From positions 1 through 25,446 of the forward strand of contig JAADDC010000063.1 in the NCBI GenBank assembly GCA_013154145.1: a stretch of DNA of 25,446 nt. The letters run 5' to 3'. The DNA comes from Candidatus Iainarchaeum sp. Lineage in GTDB: Archaea; Iainarchaeota; Iainarchaeia; JAADDC01. Below the pieces are notes generated by a model. The model searched no databases, was not told the origin of the DNA, and worked only from the letters and a program-made list of their open reading frames with translations. Positions 21,522-25,446 of the stretch are shown in pieces. The stretch's first letter is position 1. Each line of letters opens with the position of its first letter. The position numbers were made by a program, and so were the translations under genes.

Positions 21522-23711
21522 ATGGGCAAGCTCGAGGAGGTTGCGGCGAGGATACAGAAGGTCATGAGGGAGAGGGAGAGGATAAGGAACATCGGCATAG
21601 TGGCCCACATTGACCACGGCAAGACCACCCTCACGGACAACCTCGTGGCCGCAGGTGGCCTCATGAGCGAGGAGCTGGCGGGCAAGCAGCTCATGCTCGA
21701 CTTCTACGAGCCCGAGAGGGAGAGGGGCATCACCATCATGGCCGCCAACATCTCCATCGTTTACGATCTAGATGGCAAGGACTACCTGGTCAACATCATA
21801 GACACTCCCGGCCACGTGGACTTCGCCGGCGAGGTCGTGAGGGCCATGAGGGCCGTAGACGGCGTCATACTCGTCGTGGACGCCGTTGAGGGCGTGATGC
21901 CCCAGACGGAGACGGTGCTCCGAATGGCCCTGAAGGAGAGGGTCAAGCCCGTCCTCTTCATCAACAAGGTGGACCGCCTCATCAACGAGCTCCAGCTGGA
22001 GCCCCAGGCCATGCAGGAGCGCTTCGTCAAGATCATCAACGACGTAAACAACCTTATTTACAAGTATGCCCCCGAGGAGTTCAGGGACAAGTGGCAGGTG
22101 AGCGTCCAGGACGGCAGCGTCGCCTTCGGCTCGGCTTACCACAACTGGGCCCTCTCGGTTCCCTACTCCAAGATCTCGGGCATCACCTTCAAGGATGTTT
22201 ACGAATATCTGAAGAGTGGTAACCAGAAGGAGCTGGCCAAGAAGTCCCCCCTCTACGACGTGGTCATCCGCATGGTGATTCAACATCTCCCGGACCCCGT
22301 CACCGCCCAGAGGTACAGGATACCCCACCTCTGGCCCGGCGACATTAACTCCGAGATCGGCCAGGCCATGCTCAACTGTGATCCCAACGGGAAGTTGGTG
22401 ATGGTCATCACGGACGTCTCCGTGGACCCCCACGCCGGTGAGGTCGCCACGGGAAGGGTCTTCTCCGGCACCCTCAAGAGGGGCATGAAGGTGAAGATGA
22501 TTGGCAACAAGACGGAGGCCACCGTGCAGCAGATCTCCATCTACATGGGCCCCCACAGGCTGAGGGTGGAGGAGATCCCCGCCGGCAACATCGCCGCCAT
22601 CGTGGGGCTCAAGGACGTCTGGGCCGGCGAGACCCTCGCCGAGGAGGAGATTCCTCCTTTCGAGTCCTTCAAGACGAACCTGGAGCCCGTCATCTCCGCC
22701 GCCGTCGAGGCCAAGAACATGAAGGACATCGCCAAGCTCGGCGAGGTCCTCCGCAAGATCATGAAGGAGGATCCCAGCGTGCGGGTGGAGATGAACCAGG
22801 AGACGGGCGAGTACGTCGTCTCGGGCATGGGTGAGCTCCACCTGGAGATCATCAAGTACCGCATCGAGAACGACTACGGGATTCCCGTCAACATGAGCCC
22901 GCCCACGGTGGTTTACAGGGAGGGTGTAGGCAAGAAGTCCGAGACGGTGGAGTCCAAGTCTCCCAACCGTCACAACAAGTTTTATATTCACGTGGAACCC
23001 CTCGAGGAGGGCGTCCTCAAGGCCATTCTCGAGGGAGAGATCCCGCAGGGCAAGTACAAGGAGAAGCAGCACGTGGACAAGCTGGTGGCCGCAGGCATGG
23101 ACCCCGAGGACGCCAAGAACGTCTGGGCAGTCTACAACGGCAACGTATTCGTGGACAGGACCAGGGGTGTGCAGTACCTCCACGAGACCAAGGAGCTCAT
23201 CATACAGGCCTTCCAGGAGGCCATGGACGACGGTCCCCTGGCCAGGGAGAAGGTCATGGGCGTGAAGGTGGTCCTGGACGACGCCGTCCTCCACGAGGAC
23301 GCCGTCCACAGGGGACCGGCCCAGGTGATACCCGCTGTCAAGAGGGGTATATACGCCGCCATGCTCAAGGCGGACCCCTTCCTCTGGGAGCCCAAGCAGT
23401 ACGTGTACATAACGGTGCCCCAGGAGTACATGGGCGATGTCAACAGGGAGCTCCAGATGAGGAGGGCCCAGATCGAGGAGATACGCAGCGAGGGCGAGTC
23501 CATCATCATAAAGGCAAAGGTACCAGTGAGGGAGATGATTGGGTTCTCCGCCGCCCTGCGCTCTGCCACCCAGGGCAGGGCCATCTGGACCTACGAGTTC
23601 GCTGGATATGAGCGGGTTCCACGTGAACTTCAGGATGAGATAGTTAAGGAAGTTAGAACCCGGAAGGGTGAGTCCCCAGAACCGCCCAAGCCGGAAGACT
23701 TCCTTGAGTGA
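21522..23711 (+). CDS. fusA: Translation elongation factor EF-2
   Basis: This 729-residue GTPase drives translocation. The G1 loop is AHIDHGKT (28-35), then RGITI (switch I), DTPGHVDF (G3) and NKVD (G4). The histidine modified to diphthamide is His596 in LHEDAVHRGPAQ, so this organism should have the diphthamide pathway. Domain II (PHAGEVATGRVFSGTL) and domains III-V (SPPTVVYREGV, MIGFSAALRSATQGRA) are conventional, in contrast to the divergent RNA polymerase upstream. ATG 21522 follows GGTGAT at 21513-21518. Confidence 0.97.
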   Translation: MGKLEEVAARIQKVMRERERIRNIGIVAHIDHGKTTLTDNLVAAGGLMSEELAGKQLMLDFYEPERERGITIMAANISIVYDLDGKDYLVNIIDTPGHVDFAGEVVRAMRAVDGVILVVDAVEGVMPQTETVLRMALKERVKPVLFINKVDRLINELQLEPQAMQERFVKIINDVNNLIYKYAPEEFRDKWQVSVQDGSVAFGSAYHNWALSVPYSKISGITFKDVYEYLKSGNQKELAKKSPLYDVVIRMVIQHLPDPVTAQRYRIPHLWPGDINSEIGQAMLNCDPNGKLVMVITDVSVDPHAGEVATGRVFSGTLKRGMKVKMIGNKTEATVQQISIYMGPHRLRVEEIPAGNIAAIVGLKDVWAGETLAEEEIPPFESFKTNLEPVISAAVEAKNMKDIAKLGEVLRKIMKEDPSVRVEMNQETGEYVVSGMGELHLEIIKYRIENDYGIPVNMSPPTVVYREGVGKKSETVESKSPNRHNKFYIHVEPLEEGVLKAILEGEIPQGKYKEKQHVDKLVAAGMDPEDAKNVWAVYNGNVFVDRTRGVQYLHETKELIIQAFQEAMDDGPLAREKVMGVKVVLDDAVLHEDAVHRGPAQVIPAVKRGIYAAMLKADPFLWEPKQYVYITVPQEYMGDVNRELQMRRAQIEEIRSEGESIIIKAKVPVREMIGFSAALRSATQGRAIWTYEFAGYERVPRELQDEIVKEVRTRKGESPEPPKPEDFLE

Positions 23712-23720
23712 AGGAGGTGA
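23712..23720 (+). promoter_or_regulatory. Strong Shine-Dalgarno of EF-1A
   Basis: AGGAGGTGA, the longest match to the 16S tail in the window, ends five bases before ATG 23726. It fixes that ATG over the in-frame GTG at 23708, which lies upstream of it. Confidence 0.6.
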
Positions 23721-23725
23721 GTAGA

Positions 23726-25003
23726 ATGGCAAGGGAGAAGCCCCACCTGAACATCGTGTTTATAGGCCACGTGGACCACGGCAAGTCCACGACCATTGGT
23801 AGGCTTTTTTACGACCTTGGATTGATTGACGAGAGGACCCTGGAGGAGTACAGGAAGGAAGCAGAGGAGAAGGGCAAGGTCGGCTTCGAGTTCGCCTACG
23901 TCATGGACAGGCTCAAGGAGGAGAGGGAAAGAGGTATTACCATTGACATCGCCTACAGGGACTTCGAGACCAAGAAGTACTACTTCACCATCATCGACGC
24001 GCCTGGCCACCAGGACTTCGTCAAGAACATGATTACGGGTGCCTCCCAGGCAGACGCGGCCGTGCTGGTGGTGGCAGCGCCCGAGGGCATCATGCCCCAG
24101 ACCAGGGAGCACGCCATACTGGCAAAGACCCTGGGCATCAACCAGATCATCGTCTTCGTCAACAAGATGGACATGGTGAACTACGACAAGGCCAAGTTCG
24201 AGCAGCTCAAGGAGGAGCTCATGAAGTTCCTCCAGGGTATTGGCTACAGGCCCGAGCAGATCAAGGCCATCATACCCGGCTCCGCCCTCAAGGGCGACAA
24301 CGTGGTCAAGAAGTCCGAGAACATGCCCTGGTACAACGGTCCCACCCTCTACGAGGCCTTTGACCTCCTGGAGGAGCCACCGAGGCCCATCGACAAGCCC
24401 CTCAGGATACCCATCGAGAAGGCCCTCTCCATCAAGGGTGTGGGTACGGTGCTCACCGGCAGGGTGGAGTCCGGCATACTGAGGCCCGGTGACAAGATCA
24501 TCCTGCAGCCCATCGGCCTCACGGGCGAAGTGAAGTCCATCGAGATGCACCACCAGCCCCTGAACGAGGCAAGGCCCGGTGACAACATCGGCTTCAACGT
24601 CAAGGGCATCGGCAAGGACGACGTCAAGAGGGGTGACGTGGTGGGCCACGTGGACAACCCGCCCACGGTGGCAGAGAGGTTCACGGCACAGGTGATCGTC
24701 CTCTACCACCCCACGGCCATCACCGCAGGCTACACGCCCGTGTTCCACATCCACACGGCACAGGTGGCCGCCACCTTTGACAAGCTGCTGAAGAAGATGG
24801 ACCCCAGGACCGGCCAGGTGGTGGAGGAGAACCCACAGTTCCTCAAGACCGGTGACGCTGCCCTGGTGGAGATCGTGCCCACCAAGCCCGTGGTCGTCGA
24901 GAAGTTCCAGGACTTCCCAGCGCTGGGCAGGTTCGCCGTCCGTGACATGAGCAAGACCGTGGCCGTGGGCATCGTCAAGGACGTGGTGCCCAGGAGCAAG
25001 TGA
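23726..25003 (+). CDS. tuf: Translation elongation factor EF-1 alpha
   Basis: The 425-residue GTPase brings aminoacyl-tRNA to the ribosome. The G1 loop is GHVDHGKST (14-22), switch I ends in ERGITIDIA, G3 is DAPGHQDF (most archaea have DAPGHRDF), and G4 is NKMD. The SALKGDNV...MPWYNGPTL segment is typical of archaeal and eukaryotic EF-1A. Domains II and III follow with GVGTVLTGRVESG, GDNIGFNVKGI and GYTPVFHIHTAQV. It comes 14 bp after EF-2 and has its own strong Shine-Dalgarno, which fits a highly expressed protein. Confidence 0.97.
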   Translation: MAREKPHLNIVFIGHVDHGKSTTIGRLFYDLGLIDERTLEEYRKEAEEKGKVGFEFAYVMDRLKEERERGITIDIAYRDFETKKYYFTIIDAPGHQDFVKNMITGASQADAAVLVVAAPEGIMPQTREHAILAKTLGINQIIVFVNKMDMVNYDKAKFEQLKEELMKFLQGIGYRPEQIKAIIPGSALKGDNVVKKSENMPWYNGPTLYEAFDLLEEPPRPIDKPLRIPIEKALSIKGVGTVLTGRVESGILRPGDKIILQPIGLTGEVKSIEMHHQPLNEARPGDNIGFNVKGIGKDDVKRGDVVGHVDNPPTVAERFTAQVIVLYHPTAITAGYTPVFHIHTAQVAATFDKLLKKMDPRTGQVVEENPQFLKTGDAALVEIVPTKPVVVEKFQDFPALGRFAVRDMSKTVAVGIVKDVVPRSK

Positions 25004-25039
25004 TCCCCCACCCCTTTCCTTTATCTTTGAGGTGAGAGC

Positions 25040-25348
25040 ATGAAGGCCAGAATAAAGCTGTGGTCGACGGACTACAAGGTCCTTGAGCAGACCGTTGGCA
25101 TGATAAAGGAGACGGCCGAGCGCATGGGCGTGAAGGTCAGCGGCCCCATTCCCCTGCCCACCAAGAAGCTCAAGATAGCCGTGAGGTATTCTCCCGACGG
25201 ACAGGGCTCAGAAACCTACCAGCACTGGGAGATGAGGATCCACAAGCGCATCCTCGAAGTGCCCGCCGACGACAGGGTCATGAAGGCATTGCTCCGCATC
25301 CCCATCCCCGACAAGGTAAAAATAGAAATAAAGATGCTGAGCGAGTGA
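25040..25348 (+). CDS. rps10: Small-subunit ribosomal protein uS10
   Basis: The product has 102 residues. It matches archaeal uS10: KARIKLWSTDYKVLEQT, VSGPIPLPTKKLKIAVR, WEMRIHKRILEV and the closing IPDKVKIEIKML. It ends the superoperon, as in many archaea. ATG 25040 follows GAGGTGAG. The 36-bp gap to EF-1A is pyrimidine-rich (CCCCCACCCCTTTCC), which could be a partial terminator or a processing site. The stop codon lies in a palindrome shared with the convergent gene. Confidence 0.95.
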   Translation: MKARIKLWSTDYKVLEQTVGMIKETAERMGVKVSGPIPLPTKKLKIAVRYSPDGQGSETYQHWEMRIHKRILEVPADDRVMKALLRIPIPDKVKIEIKMLSE

Positions 25349-25355
25349 TCACTCG
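25342..25355. repeat. 14-bp perfect palindrome containing the stop codons of two convergent genes
   Basis: CGAGTGATCACTCG is its own reverse complement. It includes TGA of rps10 (25346-25348) and TGA of the minus-strand gene (25349-25351), with no base between them. It could form a short hairpin in both transcripts and thereby act as a bidirectional terminator or 3'-end protector, though it lacks a U-tract. Confidence 0.5.
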
Positions 25356-25446
25356 ACGACGTAGCCCGTGCCGTGGTGCTCGTGGTACAGCTTCACCAGC
25401 TCCTTGTAGAGTTTAAACATCCTCCGGGCAAATTCGTCGTCAACCC
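25349..25446 (-). CDS. 3' end of an unidentified gene (partial)
   Basis: On the minus strand a frame open to the window edge ends with TGA at 25351-25349 and encodes about 31 residues ending FARRMFKLYKELVKLYHEHH then GTGYVVE. It looks helical and basic with three histidines close together (HEHH), but it is too short to assign. The absence of any gap to rps10 and the coding-like composition support it as a real gene end. Confidence 0.4.
   Translation of the reverse strand, partial: VDDEFARRMFKLYKELVKLYHEHHGTGYVVE

Noticed and set aside
21768..23732. A 654-codon open frame antisense to EF-2, and similar long antisense frames over the polymerase genes.
   Set aside because: They are by-products of G/C-rich third positions in the real genes. 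Their translations are rich in Val, Leu, His, Gly and Asp without recognisable domains, and the sense frames are unambiguous.
25004..25039. Separate promoter for rps10 (TTTATCTTT at 25020-25028).
   Set aside because: The element is only about 15 bp from the ATG, too close for a TATA box with the Shine-Dalgarno retained; cotranscription with EF-1A is more likely.
1..25446. tRNA genes, CRISPR arrays, insertion sequences or long repeats.
   Set aside because: None was seen. All gaps between genes are under 90 bp and contain only promoter-like or ribosome-binding sequences.

Overview
The window is a gene-dense archaeal chromosome segment of high GC content. It holds 23 complete protein genes plus two that run off the edges. 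No gene-free stretch exceeds about 85 bp, and I saw no tRNA, rRNA, CRISPR array or insertion sequence. The gene set (Orc1/Cdc6, SepF, Hel308, eL42, eL30, archaeal RNA polymerase, EF-2 and EF-1A) is archaeal. Both large RNA polymerase subunits are split (rpoA1/rpoA2 and rpoB2/rpoB1). A split rpoB is known from several euryarchaeal lineages (methanogens, Archaeoglobi, haloarchaea) and not from Thermococcales or Thermoproteota. Strongly charged, Glu/Lys/Arg-rich proteins and heavy AGG/AGA arginine codon use suggest a thermophile. I cannot name the genus, and several universally conserved motifs are altered enough to suggest a deep or fast-evolving branch.

Left part (1-7732). The minus strand carries the start of a pilin-like membrane protein and an ASCH-domain protein. 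A TATA element at 804-810 appears to be shared with the divergent AMP phosphorylase gene, whose product feeds the archaeal AMP/RuBisCO III pathway. A tightly overlapping plus-strand operon follows: a coiled-coil protein, a Hel308-type Ski2 helicase with a C-terminal PCNA-binding-like motif, a HerA/FtsK-superfamily ATPase with unusual C-terminal domains, and a conserved-looking protein of unknown function.

Middle (7699-12417). On the minus strand lie a PPP-family phosphatase, ribosomal protein eL42 and Orc1/Cdc6. Orc1/Cdc6 is divergent from sepF (cell division), which overlaps a tail-anchored membrane protein. Next come a FlaD/E-domain protein and a MinD-like ATPase with a C-terminal amphipathic helix. 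The tail-anchored protein carries two copies of a PVW...DG.xG module that also occurs twice in the HerA-like ATPase about 5 kb upstream. This suggests a membrane-associated positioning, division or motility module that I do not recognise as described.

Right part (12502-25348). This is the classical archaeal transcription/translation superoperon: rpoH, rpoB2, rpoB1, rpoA1, rpoA2, rpl30e, nusA, rps12, rps7, EF-2, EF-1A, rps10. Gene order is canonical and junctions are mostly overlapping or within 5 bp. The RNA polymerase bridge helix, trigger loop and several beta-subunit motifs, and the decoding-centre loops of uS12, depart from otherwise near-invariant sequences, whereas EF-2, EF-1A and uS7 look ordinary. 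The window ends with the 3' end of a minus-strand gene meeting rps10 stop to stop inside a 14-bp palindrome.

Initiation signals fall into two classes. Genes with a TATA element about 23-29 bp before the start codon (leaderless type) all begin with GTG. Genes with a Shine-Dalgarno (GGAGGT or GGTGAT type) mostly begin with ATG.
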